Assembly (NCBI RefSeq): GCF_013407935.1
Contig: NZ_JACBZU010000001.1
Span: 496,001-560,000, forward strand
DNA: 64,000 nt
From: Allomuricauda sp. ARW1Y1
Lineage (GTDB): Bacteria; Bacteroidota; Bacteroidia; Flavobacteriales; Flavobacteriaceae
Reading direction: 5' to 3'
Position numbers and translations under genes: made by a program. How positions within the stretch are numbered: position 1 is the first letter of the stretch; each line of letters starts with the position of its first letter. Under the pieces are notes generated by a model that saw nothing but the letters and a program-made list of their open reading frames with translations, was not told the origin of the DNA and made no database searches. Of this stretch, positions 8,088 through 17,345 are shown in pieces.

Positions 8088-9176
8088 CTACGCAACCGTA
8101 CCCTGACAACTGCTCCCAGCTCCAGCCGTACATCCATAGCAATGCTGTGAAATCACAATCTCACGGTCGTTCAACAGGTCATCGTTGTAATCTTTGATAT
8201 GTTTGACCTTGCTCGCCACTTTAAGGTCCAGCATCTGATTGAAATCACAATCGTACAACCAGCCGTCCCAACTTACGGAAATGGTGTTGGTACACATCAC
8301 ATTTTCCACGGCGGCAGGATTGTAGGCTTCTACCAATGAGTACATATAATCTTCGTAATTGTCCGACGCAATAAGGTAGTCCAAAAAGCGCGAAATGGGC
8401 AAGTTGGTAATGGCGAACAGGTTGTGGAAGTCGATATCAAAATCTTCTTTTAAAGCCTTTTTAAAATCCCGCTCCATCGCCGCTTGGTCGGACGGCAAAA
8501 ATGCCCCGGAAGGATTGTACACCAAGTCCAAACGCAAATCGCTATTAGGTTTGCCATAGCCCACCTCGTTGAGCATTTGGAGTGCTTTTATGGATTTGTC
8601 AAAAACCCCATCCCCCCGTTGCTTGTCGGTTTTTCCTCGGGTATAGTGCGGCATGGAAGAAACCACATGTACGTTGTGTTTTTTGAAGAACTCCGGCAAA
8701 TCATGGTATTTTTTGTTCGCCAAAATAATGGTGAGATTGGACCGAACGATAAAGTCTTGGATGCCTGCTTTGGACGCTTCCTCCACGAACCACCTAAAAT
8801 CGGGGTTCATTTCGGGGGCTCCTCCGGTCAAATCCAAGGTGTGTGCCCCAGTATTTCGAATCACCTCAAGACACTGTTCCATGGTTTCCCGGGTCATGAT
8901 TTCCTTTCGGTCTGGCCCCGCATCCACATGACAGTGGGCACAAACCTGATTGCACATATACCCCACATTGATCTGGAGTACTTCCAACTTTTTGGGTTTT
9001 AGGGGAAATTGGCCCGATTCGGCAATCTTATCCTTAAAATAGGGCAGTTCACCACTCGAAAACAACTCCCCATTCAGCACTTCCAATTGCTTTTGGGTGT
9101 TCGCGAGCTCGTCTTCCCTGGCTTTAAGGGACTTTTTGGCTGCTTTTTTTATATCTGTGAGTATGCTTTGCGTCAT
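8088..9176 (-). CDS. arsS: Arsenosugar biosynthesis-type radical SAM protein
   Basis: The 362-residue protein has the radical SAM cluster motif CNQVCAHCH (CxxxCxxC) near residues 75-83, then DLTGGAPEMNP, the GGxP-type SAM-contacting motif. The C-terminal DUF3641-like part ends in a cysteine-rich CYGCTAGAGSSC. This layout is that of ArsS, assigned to adenosylation of methylated arsenic in arsenosugar synthesis. The first 60 residues are a charged helical extension. The gene behind it in the same direction encodes the CxxC peroxidase-like partner commonly found with ArsS, which supports the call. No arsM methyltransferase is beside it. The arsenic link comes from the family, not direct evidence here. 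Confidence 0.88.
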   Translation of the reverse strand: MTQSILTDIKKAAKKSLKAREDELANTQKQLEVLNGELFSSGELPYFKDKIAESGQFPLKPKKLEVLQINVGYMCNQVCAHCHVDAGPDRKEIMTRETMEQCLEVIRNTGAHTLDLTGGAPEMNPDFRWFVEEASKAGIQDFIVRSNLTIILANKKYHDLPEFFKKHNVHVVSSMPHYTRGKTDKQRGDGVFDKSIKALQMLNEVGYGKPNSDLRLDLVYNPSGAFLPSDQAAMERDFKKALKEDFDIDFHNLFAITNLPISRFLDYLIASDNYEDYMYSLVEAYNPAAVENVMCTNTISVSWDGWLYDCDFNQMLDLKVASKVKHIKDYNDDLLNDREIVISQHCYGCTAGAGSSCQGTVA

Positions 9177-9277
9177 GCTATAGGTTATCTAATCATTTTA
9201 GGAAAAGTTCATTTTCCTTCCGATACATTGATGTTCAATACTAGGGGACGTTCAATTATAAGCGAAGTAAGCCGAAA

Positions 9278-9613
9278 CTACATCGAAAGCTTTTCGTACT
9301 TGTTCATCATTTGTACTCCATGAACGAGTGTCGCTCCGCTCTCAATGGCAGCCCCCGCATGAACGGCTTCCATCATTTCTTCTTTGGTAATGCCTCGCTG
9401 CAGCCCGTCTTTGGTGTAGGCATCAATGCAATATGGACATTTCACCACATGCGCTACCGCCAGGGCGATAAGTGATTTTTCGCGGGCACTCAATGCGCCT
9501 TCTTCAAAAACCTTTCCGTAGTAATCAAAAAACTTCTTGCCAAGTTCCTCGCTCCATTCTGTAATGTTTCCAAATTTTCTCAGGTCCGCTGGGTCATAAT
9601 AGGAGTTCGCCAT
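9278..9613 (-). CDS. Arsenosugar-associated peroxidase-like protein (AhpD/CMD family)
   Basis: The 111-residue protein is one carboxymuconolactone decarboxylase/AhpD-like domain. Near residues 57-62 it has KCPYCIDAY, where CxxC followed by His or Asp positions gives thiol peroxidase or disulfide reductase activity in AhpD. The opening NSYYDPADLRKFG matches the subgroup linked with arsenosugar genes. It is the upstream gene of an apparent two-gene unit with arsS, 101 bp apart on the minus strand. It probably protects the radical SAM chemistry from oxidants or handles a thiol-bound arsenical; that is inference. Confidence 0.85.
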   Translation of the reverse strand: MANSYYDPADLRKFGNITEWSEELGKKFFDYYGKVFEEGALSAREKSLIALAVAHVVKCPYCIDAYTKDGLQRGITKEEMMEAVHAGAAIESGATLVHGVQMMNKYEKLSM

Positions 9614-9767
9614 GTTTTTCTGGATTTGATGTTTTTACTTAAACATACAACAAATATCACTATTGAATTAGGTCGAAAGGATTTGCGAATGATTACACTT
9701 ATCGGCATAAAATTGCCTCTAAGTCCATAAACAATTGTTTTGTAGTCGGTTATAAGGAATCAGAAGC

Positions 9768-9793
9768 AAAAAGAGCGGCAAATGCCGCTCTTT
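9768..9793 (-). terminator. Rho-independent terminator after the fasciclin gene
   Basis: A stem of 11 bp (AAAAGAGCGGC on the minus strand) with a four-base loop is followed by a run of T. It lies 33 bp after the fasciclin stop. The symmetrical T/A flanks could let it act in both directions. Confidence 0.85.
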
Positions 9794-9825
9794 TCCTAAC
9801 TCAAAAAATTAACAAAGATCTTTAC

Positions 9826-10377
9826 TTACGGAAGCACAACAGTGTCCACAACATGGATCACACCATTAGATTGGTTGACATCTCCAATGGTCACGGTGGA
9901 AACATTTCCAGAACCGTCCTTGATCATGATCATGTCGTTTTCCATCATGGCAGTGAGCTTGGCTCCGTTTACTGTAGTAAGTTCGGCCATGCCTTTTCCT
10001 TTTTTGATCCATTTCATTAAATCCTTTGCACTGTATTTGCCAGCTACCACGTGATAGGTAAGCACTGCTTGCAATTTGGATTTGTTTTCTGGCTTCAACA
10101 GGGTGGCCACGGTTCCTTCGGGCAGTTTTTCAAAAGCGCTGTTGGTAGGGGCAAATACGGTAAAAGGCCCATCGCCTTGCAGGGTCTCCACCAATCCGGC
10201 CGCTTTAACGGCAGCGACCAAAGTTGTATGGTCTTTGGAGTTCACGGCATTGGAAACAATGTCCTTGCTCGGGTACATGGGCGCGCCACCAACCATTTTG
10301 GTCTGTGCGGATACATGGGTTACGGCCATCAAGCCAATACAAGAAAATAATAAGGTAATTGTTTTAAAAGATTTCAT
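9826..10377 (-). CDS. Secreted fasciclin (FAS1) domain protein
   Basis: The 183-residue precursor starts with a Sec signal peptide (MKSFKTITLLFSCIGLMAV, cleavage near THVSAQ). A single FAS1 domain fills residues about 40-183, with the hallmarks GPFTVFAPTNSAFEKLP, LTYHVVAGKYSA and GVIHVVDTVVLP. FAS1 proteins are periplasmic or surface adhesion modules with no enzymatic activity. The gene is monocistronic with a strong terminator. Its upstream region (10378-10544, shared with the divergent patatin gene) contains a G-rich and T-rich stretch but no clear -7 element on this strand. Confidence 0.93.
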   Translation of the reverse strand: MKSFKTITLLFSCIGLMAVTHVSAQTKMVGGAPMYPSKDIVSNAVNSKDHTTLVAAVKAAGLVETLQGDGPFTVFAPTNSAFEKLPEGTVATLLKPENKSKLQAVLTYHVVAGKYSAKDLMKWIKKGKGMAELTTVNGAKLTAMMENDMIMIKDGSGNVSTVTIGDVNQSNGVIHVVDTVVLP

Positions 10378-10544
10378 GTGATGTAATTTTTAGTTTATAC
10401 ACACACTTACGGAGTTTTGACGGGGGTGGTTTGGTTTTTTTTTGATGGGGATGTTGTTTTTAATCGAAATACAACGATAGGGCAACCTTGGCATTCCATC
10501 AAAATAGTACCTTTACACCTACAACCAATTGATTTAATAAACAG

Positions 10545-11321
10545 ATGCTCAAGGATAAATCCATAGGATTGGTACTTTCTGGCGGTGGCGTTCGTGGAAT
10601 GGCACATATTGGGCTTATCAAGGCCCTGCGGGAACACCAGATTGAAGCCAACGTAGTGGCCGGAACCAGTATTGGAGCCTTGGTTGGGGCGCTGTATGCC
10701 AATGATAACTCCGTGGAGGATATGCTCAAGTTCTTTAAGGAGACGCCGCTATTTCAGTACAGTTTTTTTGCCATCAACAAACCTGGTTTCATCGATACCG
10801 AACGATATTTCAGTATTTTCAAGGATTTTTTCCCCGATGATAGTTTCAAAAGTTTGAAATGCCCACTTTTTGTGGTGGCCACGGACCTGTTAAAAGGCAA
10901 CGAAAAGGTATTCTACGACGGAGAGCTCATCAAACCATTATTGGCGTCGGCAGCATTACCACCTGTATTCAGTCCGGTTACCATTGATGATGTGCTTTAT
11001 GCGGATGGTGGCATCATGAACAATTTCCCAAAGGAATATGTGGACAACCTTACGGATTTTATCATTGGAAGTAACGTTTCCATAACCGCTCCCTTGCAGA
11101 AAAAGGACCTCAGAAATTCATTTCAGCTTACGGCCAGGGTCACCAGTTTGATGATTCACGCCTCCAACCACGAAAAATTACGGCAATGCGACCTGTTTAT
11201 AGAACCCAAAGAATTGGATACCATTGGGGTGCTCGATAAAAAGGGTATTGAGAACGCCTTTAAAATTGGGTATGACCAAGGCAGCAGGGCATTGGAAAAA
11301 ATGATGTCCCAAACTTCTTAG
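10545..11321 (+). CDS. Patatin-like phospholipase
   Basis: The 258-residue protein is a bacterial patatin/RssA-type acyl hydrolase. It has the oxyanion-hole motif SGGGVRGMAH (residues 11-20), the nucleophile elbow GTSIG near residue 41, and the catalytic Asp in YADGGIMNN near residue 165, giving the Ser-Asp dyad. There is no signal peptide, so it acts in the cytoplasm or on the inner face of the membrane. A weak promoter (CTTG, 17 bp, TACCTTTA at 10508-10515) lies upstream. Its 3' end faces the reductase gene across 15 bp. Confidence 0.92.
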   Translation: MLKDKSIGLVLSGGGVRGMAHIGLIKALREHQIEANVVAGTSIGALVGALYANDNSVEDMLKFFKETPLFQYSFFAINKPGFIDTERYFSIFKDFFPDDSFKSLKCPLFVVATDLLKGNEKVFYDGELIKPLLASAALPPVFSPVTIDDVLYADGGIMNNFPKEYVDNLTDFIIGSNVSITAPLQKKDLRNSFQLTARVTSLMIHASNHEKLRQCDLFIEPKELDTIGVLDKKGIENAFKIGYDQGSRALEKMMSQTS

Positions 11322-11336
11322 TGTAATAATCCAGTT

Positions 11337-12383
11337 TTATACGTCGTCGTAATCGATTTTGATCTTGGCACTTATCGGGTGCGATTGACAGGTAAGCACA
11401 AACCCTTCTTCAATCTCGCTGTCCGTTAAGATCTGGTTTTTCACCATCTCCACTTTTCCTTCGGTAAGGCGAGCAATGCAGCTGCTACAAACACCACCTT
11501 GACATGAATACGGCGCATCGATATCCTGCTTTAATACCGCATCGAGTACCAGTTCCTTTTTGTCCATAACAAAGGTAAAGGTCTCATCGTCCACAAGTAC
11601 TTCTACCTGTGTTTTACCTTCCAGTTCTTCGGCCAACTCATCTTCCGTATCCGAGCTAGTGAACAGTTCAAAATGGATTTTGTTCTCGGAAATGCCATTC
11701 TCTTTTAAGGTGTTAGACACCTGATTGATCATCTCCTCGGGTCCGCACAAGTAAAAGGCATCGAATGCAGTTTCTTTGAATTTGTTCTTTAAAACAAAGT
11801 TTACCGTTGATTTTTCGATACGTCCAAAAAGGGCGCCTTCTTCGCTGGACCTACTGAATACATATTGCACAAAAAGTCGGTCACCATAACGCTCCTTTAG
11901 GGATTGGATGGTTTTGAAGTACATGGTCTCCTCAGGCGTCTGGTTTCCGAATACGAGCACAAAGCGATTATCTGGATGGCTCTCCAAAACGGTTTGCGCA
12001 ATGCTCATAATAGGAGTGATTCCGCTACCGGCAGCAAAGGCAGCTATGGTTTGTGGATCTTGGGAGTCGAACACAAAACGTCCCTCTGGCACCATGACTT
12101 CCAAGGTGTCCCCGGCCTTCAGTTGTTCGTTGGCATAAACAGAAAACGTTCCGCCTTCCATTTTTTTGATGCCGACCGTTAGTTTTCCCGATGAGGGCGC
12201 GGAAGAAATGGAGTAGGCCCTACGGAGTTCCTTTCCATTGACTTCGTGTTTTAGGGTAATATATTGTCCGGCTTTAAATGTAAATGCTTCTTTAAGGTGC
12301 TCCGGAATGTCAAAAGTGAGGGCTACGGCATTCGGGGTCAATTGGTCTACCGCAGTTATTTGTAAGGCATGAAATTGGCTCAT
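11337..12383 (-). CDS. Ferredoxin-NAD(P) reductase-like protein with C-terminal 2Fe-2S domain (PaaE-like)
   Basis: The 348 residues form three modules. An FAD-binding barrel has RRAYSISS near residue 54. An NAD(P)-binding part has AAGSGITPIMS near 117. A plant-type ferredoxin domain at the C terminus has YSCQGGVCSSC and a final LTCQS, the four cysteines of a [2Fe-2S] cluster. This is the order of PaaE and related oxygenase reductases. No other phenylacetate genes are nearby, so it may serve a different oxygenase or acyl-lipid desaturase. The minus-strand -7 element at 12400-12407 lies just upstream. Confidence 0.88.
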   Translation of the reverse strand: MSQFHALQITAVDQLTPNAVALTFDIPEHLKEAFTFKAGQYITLKHEVNGKELRRAYSISSAPSSGKLTVGIKKMEGGTFSVYANEQLKAGDTLEVMVPEGRFVFDSQDPQTIAAFAAGSGITPIMSIAQTVLESHPDNRFVLVFGNQTPEETMYFKTIQSLKERYGDRLFVQYVFSRSSEEGALFGRIEKSTVNFVLKNKFKETAFDAFYLCGPEEMINQVSNTLKENGISENKIHFELFTSSDTEDELAEELEGKTQVEVLVDDETFTFVMDKKELVLDAVLKQDIDAPYSCQGGVCSSCIARLTEGKVEMVKNQILTDSEIEEGFVLTCQSHPISAKIKIDYDDV

Positions 12384-12399
12384 GTATAAATTTTTGCTG

Positions 12400-12407
12400 C
12401 AAAATTA
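12400..12407 (-). promoter_or_regulatory. -7 promoter element of the reductase gene
   Basis: On the minus strand this reads TAATTTTG, an exact TAnnTTTG match 16 bp before the start codon. No good TTTG was found at -33. Confidence 0.45.
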
Positions 12408-12505
12408 AGCATTACACTCCTTTTGTACAGCTATTTTTACAAAAAGCATTTCCACTGTGTAACAAATCCGATAAATTAGATACCAACAAAAAAAATACAC
12501 CGACC

Positions 12506-13975
12506 ATGATCAAACATTTTATTGGGCTCCAGTGGAAGTCATTTTTTAGATCGGCAACCTTCAAGACCGAAATATGGTTCAAGATCTTGATGGCTTTGGG
12601 GGCATTGTACTTCATCGCTCTGTTCTTGGGAATGGGTGTTGGGGCCTTTTTTATCATCGAGAAAATGGGAATCGGCGATCCGTTAAGGGTCATCAACCGT
12701 TTTATGATCTATTATTTGGCATTCGACCTCGTATTCCGGTACATGCTGCAAAAAATGCCGGTCACGAACATCAAACCCTTGTTGTATTTGCCCATCAGCA
12801 AAAGTAAAGTGGTCCATTTTTCCCTCGGAAAAACGGCCATTTCTTTCTTCAATGTGGCCCATGCCTTTTTCTTTGTACCGTTCAGTATTGTTTTGATCGC
12901 CCAAGGATACCCTGCAATACAGGTCATAGGATGGCACTTGGCGATGATGGCGTTGCTCTATTGCAACAACTTTATCAATGTGATGGTGAACAACCAGAAC
13001 GTTGTTTTTTATGTGTTTGCGGCCCTCTTCATCCTGGCCGGTGCATCGCAATACTATCAATGGTTCGATATCACCTTCTACACCCAACCCATTTTCGACT
13101 TTTTCTACGATTTGCCATGGACGGCGATTATCCCTTGGATGGTTTTGGCAGGCTTGTACTATGGTGCCTTTGCCTATTTCAAAAAGCACATGTATTTGGA
13201 TGGCGGACTGGCCAAAAAACATACCGAGGCTAAGACCGAAAACTTGGAATGGTTGGACCGCTTCGGGAATTTGGGCACTTTCCTCAAGAACGACATCAAA
13301 CTGATCAAGCGGAACAAACGCTCACGCTCGGCGGTAATAGCAGGATTCTTCTTTATTTTTTACGGACTGCTCTTTTTTACCAATGCCATCGAAGTCTACG
13401 ACGGGCCTTTCTGGAAAATCTTCGCAGGTATTTTTGTTACGGGAGGGTTCCTGTTCAGTTTTGGGCAGTACGTGCCCAGTTGGGACAGTAGCTACTATCC
13501 GCTGATGATGAGCCAAAACATCAAGTATCGGGAATACCTTTCCTCTAAATGGTATTTGGTGGTTATTGCGACTATTATCTCCACTTTTCTTGCCACGTTT
13601 TACCTCTACTTTGGATGGGAAGCCTACGCCGCAGTACTTGTGGGGGGCATCTATAACATTGGGATAAACAGTTACCTGGTGCTTTGGGGAGGGGCTTATG
13701 TAAAAACGCCCATTGAGCTTACCTCGAACAAGAAAGCCTTTGGCGACAAGCAGGCCTTTAATGCCAAGACATTGTTGCTCACCTTGCCCAAATTGGTGCT
13801 GCCCATAGCTATTTATGCCATTGGCCACTTTTTGATCAACCCCACGGCAGGGTACATCTTTGTAGCCGTGTTCGGCATACTCGGATTTGCTTTCAAAAAC
13901 AAGGTATTTACCATGATCGAGGGCATTTACAAAAAGGAAAAGTACAAGACACTACAAGCATACAAACAGAAATAA
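12506..13975 (+). CDS. ABC exporter permease-like membrane protein (DUF5687 type)
   Basis: The 489-residue protein has about ten to twelve hydrophobic helices. The N-terminal pattern (HFIGLQWKSFFRS, then a helix pair and PLLYLPISKSKVVHF) fits the DUF5687 permease family of Bacteroidota. The ATPase encoded 22 bp downstream is its evident partner, forming a two-gene exporter. Substrate is unknown. The middle polar segment (about residues 235-275) holds charged linkers between two helical bundles, in keeping with two fused half-permeases, though this is only a reading of hydropathy. Confidence 0.8.
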   Translation: MIKHFIGLQWKSFFRSATFKTEIWFKILMALGALYFIALFLGMGVGAFFIIEKMGIGDPLRVINRFMIYYLAFDLVFRYMLQKMPVTNIKPLLYLPISKSKVVHFSLGKTAISFFNVAHAFFFVPFSIVLIAQGYPAIQVIGWHLAMMALLYCNNFINVMVNNQNVVFYVFAALFILAGASQYYQWFDITFYTQPIFDFFYDLPWTAIIPWMVLAGLYYGAFAYFKKHMYLDGGLAKKHTEAKTENLEWLDRFGNLGTFLKNDIKLIKRNKRSRSAVIAGFFFIFYGLLFFTNAIEVYDGPFWKIFAGIFVTGGFLFSFGQYVPSWDSSYYPLMMSQNIKYREYLSSKWYLVVIATIISTFLATFYLYFGWEAYAAVLVGGIYNIGINSYLVLWGGAYVKTPIELTSNKKAFGDKQAFNAKTLLLTLPKLVLPIAIYAIGHFLINPTAGYIFVAVFGILGFAFKNKVFTMIEGIYKKEKYKTLQAYKQK

Positions 13976-13997
13976 AAAACCATTAACAGAAAAATAC

Positions 13998-14693
13998 ATG
14001 ATCACAGTTCATAATTTGACCAAGACTTACGGAGACAAAACCGTTTTGAACATTGACCATTTAGAAATTCCCAAAGGACAGAGCTTTGGCCTTGTTGGCA
14101 ACAACGGCGCCGGAAAAACAACCCTGTTCAGTATTTTGTTGGATTTGATACAGCCTTCTACCGGTCATATCATCAATAAAGACATACGGGTGGACGAGAG
14201 CGAAGCATGGAAGCCCTTTACCTCTGCATTTGTTGATGAGACCTTCTTGATCGGGTACCTTACTCCCGAAGAGTACTTTTACTTTATCGGCGAACTACGC
14301 GGAAGGAACAAAGCAGATGTGGATGCGTTATTGGCCAATTTTGATGACTTCTTCCATGGAGAAATCCTCAACCAGAAAAAATATCTCAGGGACCTTTCCA
14401 AAGGAAACCAAAAAAAGGTGGGCATCGTGGCCAGCTTTATTGGCAACCCCGAAGTGGTGATTTTGGACGAACCTTTTGCCAATTTGGACCCGACCACCCA
14501 AATTCGATTAAAAGGAATTATCAAAGATTTGGCAGCAAAAGAGGGCGTTACCGTACTGGTTTCTAGTCACGATTTGATCCACGTAACCGAAGTTTGCCAG
14601 CGTATCGTGGTGCTTAACAAAGGTGAAATTGTGAAAGATCTTCATACCTCTGCGGAAACCATGAAGGAATTGGAAGCTTTCTTTGCAGGTTGA
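13998..14693 (+). CDS. ABC transporter ATP-binding protein
   Basis: This 231-residue nucleotide-binding domain shows Walker A GNNGAGKTT (residues 35-43), the signature region RDLSKGNQKK (LSKGN in place of LSGGQ), Walker B VVILDEPFANLDP, and the switch His in SSHDL. It couples ATP hydrolysis to the permease encoded directly upstream. The length and the LSKGN signature are common in exporters of the Bcr/CcmA type. An intergenic stretch of 100 bp separates it from sprE with no clear terminator. Confidence 0.93.
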   Translation: MITVHNLTKTYGDKTVLNIDHLEIPKGQSFGLVGNNGAGKTTLFSILLDLIQPSTGHIINKDIRVDESEAWKPFTSAFVDETFLIGYLTPEEYFYFIGELRGRNKADVDALLANFDDFFHGEILNQKKYLRDLSKGNQKKVGIVASFIGNPEVVILDEPFANLDPTTQIRLKGIIKDLAAKEGVTVLVSSHDLIHVTEVCQRIVVLNKGEIVKDLHTSAETMKELEAFFAG

Positions 14694-14793
14694 GGCAATA
14701 AACAGGTTCAGCAGAATTCTTGCATTTTATCGATAAGCCTTATAATAATCCGCTCATTTTTGAGTTTAAGGTTACACAAGATTATTGATAATT

Positions 14794-17325
14794 TTGAAGC
14801 TTCATCACACATTTTTGGGCCTATTGGTTTTGGGAGGACTTGCATTTAATGCCTGTTCCACCCAAAAGGACAAGTTCATCAACCGAAATTGGCACGCCCT
14901 CAACACCGAGTACAACACTTTGTACAACGGAAATTTGGCCTTTCAAAAAGGGCTGGATGAAATCAATTCGACCTATCGGGATGATTATTGGGAAATACTG
15001 CCCGTAGAACGCCTAAAAGTGACCGATGAGGTAAAACTGGACTCCGAGGACAACAACCCCAACTTTCTTATTGCGGAGGAAAAGGCTACCAAGGCTATCC
15101 AAAAGCACAGCATGGACATTAAAGACGAGGAGCGAAACCCGCAAATTGATGAGGCCTTTTTGCTTTTGGGAAAATCCCGCTACTTTGACCAGCGCTATAT
15201 CCCTGCTTTGGAATCCTTCAACTATATCCTGAGAAAATATAGCAAAAGCGACAAGCTGAACGAAGCGACCATCTGGCGAGAGAAAACAAATATGCGTTTG
15301 GATAATCCCGAGGTGGCCATCAAAAATCTAAAGCGACTTTTTAAGTACGAAAAACTCAAGGACCAGGAATATGCCGACGCCAACGCAGTTATGGCCCAAT
15401 GCTATATCAACCTGAACGCCCCCGACACCGCCATTCAAAAATTGAAAATATCCCAGGCCTACACCAAAAAGAATCCGGAAAAGGGAAGGTATTTGTTCAT
15501 CATAGGTCAGTTATACGACCAGTTGGGGCATAAGGACAGTGCCAACTACGCCTACAACAAAGTCATTGAACTCAACCGCAAATCCCCCAGGGTGTACATG
15601 ATCAATGCGCATCTCAAAAAAATACAGAACATAGAACTTACCGAGGGCAACCGAGAGGAAATGTTGGAATACCTTACCGAACTCGAAGAGAATCGGGAGA
15701 ATCGCCCCTTTTTGGACAAGATTTATCGCCAAGTGGCCGAATTTCATATGGCTTACGAAGAGGATAGTCTTGGATTGGCCTATTATAACAAATCCATTCA
15801 GGCAACCCAAGGCGAACGCAAGTTGAATGCCCTCAACTATCAAAGTCTGGCCGATTATTATTTTGACAAGGATGAATACCGAATGGCGGGTTCGTACTAC
15901 GACAGCACTTTGACCAACTTGAACGAGAACACCCGCAAGCACCGAAACATTAAAAAGAAGCTGGACAACCTTGAGGATGTGATCAAATATGAGGACATTG
16001 TGCAGCATGCCGATAGCGTGATCACCTTATATCAAATGCCGATAGCTGACCGTACAGCTTATTTTGAGGACTACATAGCCGAAATGAAGCGAAAGGAAGA
16101 AGCGGCTGCCGAAAAAGAAAGAGAGCGCACCACCGCCGGCTTCGCTACTTTTGCCAACAGCAAAGGGGGCAAGGAGAACCAAGGCAAGTTCTACTTTTAC
16201 AATATTACCAGTTTGGGCAATGGCAGAAACGATTTTAGGACACGATGGGGCACCCGGACTTTGGAAGACGATTGGCGATGGAGCAATAAAACCAAAATCT
16301 CCATTTCGGAGGCTACCGGGGAGGTGGTTGCCGCGAATGATGAGGTACTGACCGAAGACCAAAAATATTCTGTTGACTTTTACTTGGAGCAAGTTCCTAC
16401 GGATGTTGCCGTAATAGATAGTTTAAAAGGCGAGCGCAACTTTGCCAACTATCAATTGGGTTTGATTTATAAGGAAAAGTTCAAGGACAACATGTTGGCC
16501 GCCGCCAAATTGGAGCGGGTGTTGTCGTCAAATCCCGAAGAGCGGTTGATTTTACCCTCCAAATACAATTTGTACAAGATTTATGAGGAAACGGGTAGTC
16601 CGCTGGCAGTGAACATGAAACAGAACATCATTGCCAATCATCCCGATACGCGCTACGCGGAAATTTTGTTGAACCCACAGGCGGTACTGGACGGGGATAC
16701 GGACAGCCCCGATGCCCGATATGCAGCACTGTTCAAAAAGTACCAAGAACAGGAATTTTTGAACGTGATCACCCAGTCGGAGGAATACATCAATAAATTT
16801 ACCGGCGATCCCATTGTACCCAAGTTTGAAATGCTGAAAGCGAACGCCATTGGACGTTTGCAAGGTTTTGAGCCGTTTAAGGAAGCCTTGAACTATGTGG
16901 CACTGACCTACCCCAACAACCCCGAAGGCAAAAAGGCCGAGCAGATGGTGGAGGAGCAGCTGCCCAAATTGGAAAACAAGGAGTTTTCCCCAGAAACCGG
17001 TTCTACGGGCGCGGGCAACTGGAAAGTAGTTTTTCCGTTCAAAATAAGAAATGATGAAAATGCCATCAAGCTCAAAAACCGTTTGGAAAAAGCCATCAAG
17101 GAGCTGAACTATAAAAACATTGTTTCCAAGGACATCTATAATTTGGAAGATGAATTTGTAGTGGTACACGGTTTCCCTTCGCAAGACTTTGCCTTGGGCT
17201 TCGCGGAGCTCATAAAAAACAATAGGGACTATCTGATTAAAGATGAGAATTTTGTAGTTTTATCGGATAATTATAAAATCATACAGGTCCACAAGAACTT
17301 AGAATCATACAAAGCGCAATTTTAA
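14794..17325 (+). CDS. sprE: Type IX secretion / gliding motility lipoprotein SprE (PorW)
   Basis: The protein of 843 residues begins with a lipoprotein signal (MKLHHTFLGLLVLGG, lipobox ending FNAC at residue 21). The mature part is rich in TPR-like helix pairs over residues about 30-450, then a long charged region, and ends in a compact C-terminal domain. The motif FINRNWHALNTEYNTLYN just after the lipid anchor is typical of SprE/PorW, a periplasmic component of the type IX secretion system needed for gliding in Flavobacteriia. The start is a TTG: 14794 gives the better signal peptide, but TTG 14785 is also possible. A TAATTTTG sequence overlaps this start. Confidence 0.88.
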   Translation: MKLHHTFLGLLVLGGLAFNACSTQKDKFINRNWHALNTEYNTLYNGNLAFQKGLDEINSTYRDDYWEILPVERLKVTDEVKLDSEDNNPNFLIAEEKATKAIQKHSMDIKDEERNPQIDEAFLLLGKSRYFDQRYIPALESFNYILRKYSKSDKLNEATIWREKTNMRLDNPEVAIKNLKRLFKYEKLKDQEYADANAVMAQCYINLNAPDTAIQKLKISQAYTKKNPEKGRYLFIIGQLYDQLGHKDSANYAYNKVIELNRKSPRVYMINAHLKKIQNIELTEGNREEMLEYLTELEENRENRPFLDKIYRQVAEFHMAYEEDSLGLAYYNKSIQATQGERKLNALNYQSLADYYFDKDEYRMAGSYYDSTLTNLNENTRKHRNIKKKLDNLEDVIKYEDIVQHADSVITLYQMPIADRTAYFEDYIAEMKRKEEAAAEKERERTTAGFATFANSKGGKENQGKFYFYNITSLGNGRNDFRTRWGTRTLEDDWRWSNKTKISISEATGEVVAANDEVLTEDQKYSVDFYLEQVPTDVAVIDSLKGERNFANYQLGLIYKEKFKDNMLAAAKLERVLSSNPEERLILPSKYNLYKIYEETGSPLAVNMKQNIIANHPDTRYAEILLNPQAVLDGDTDSPDARYAALFKKYQEQEFLNVITQSEEYINKFTGDPIVPKFEMLKANAIGRLQGFEPFKEALNYVALTYPNNPEGKKAEQMVEEQLPKLENKEFSPETGSTGAGNWKVVFPFKIRNDENAIKLKNRLEKAIKELNYKNIVSKDIYNLEDEFVVVHGFPSQDFALGFAELIKNNRDYLIKDENFVVLSDNYKIIQVHKNLESYKAQF

Positions 17326-17345
17326 CCCCAAAACCCTAGAACACA

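Noticed and set aside
8484-9002. Frame of 172 codons opposite arsS
   Set aside because: It is the complement of a gene with a clear radical SAM motif and shows no start signal or family pattern.
10415-10450. TTGACGG and TTGATGG upstream of the fasciclin gene as another LytTR-like site
   Set aside because: The spacing is 25 bp rather than 21 and the flanking bases do not match the other sites.
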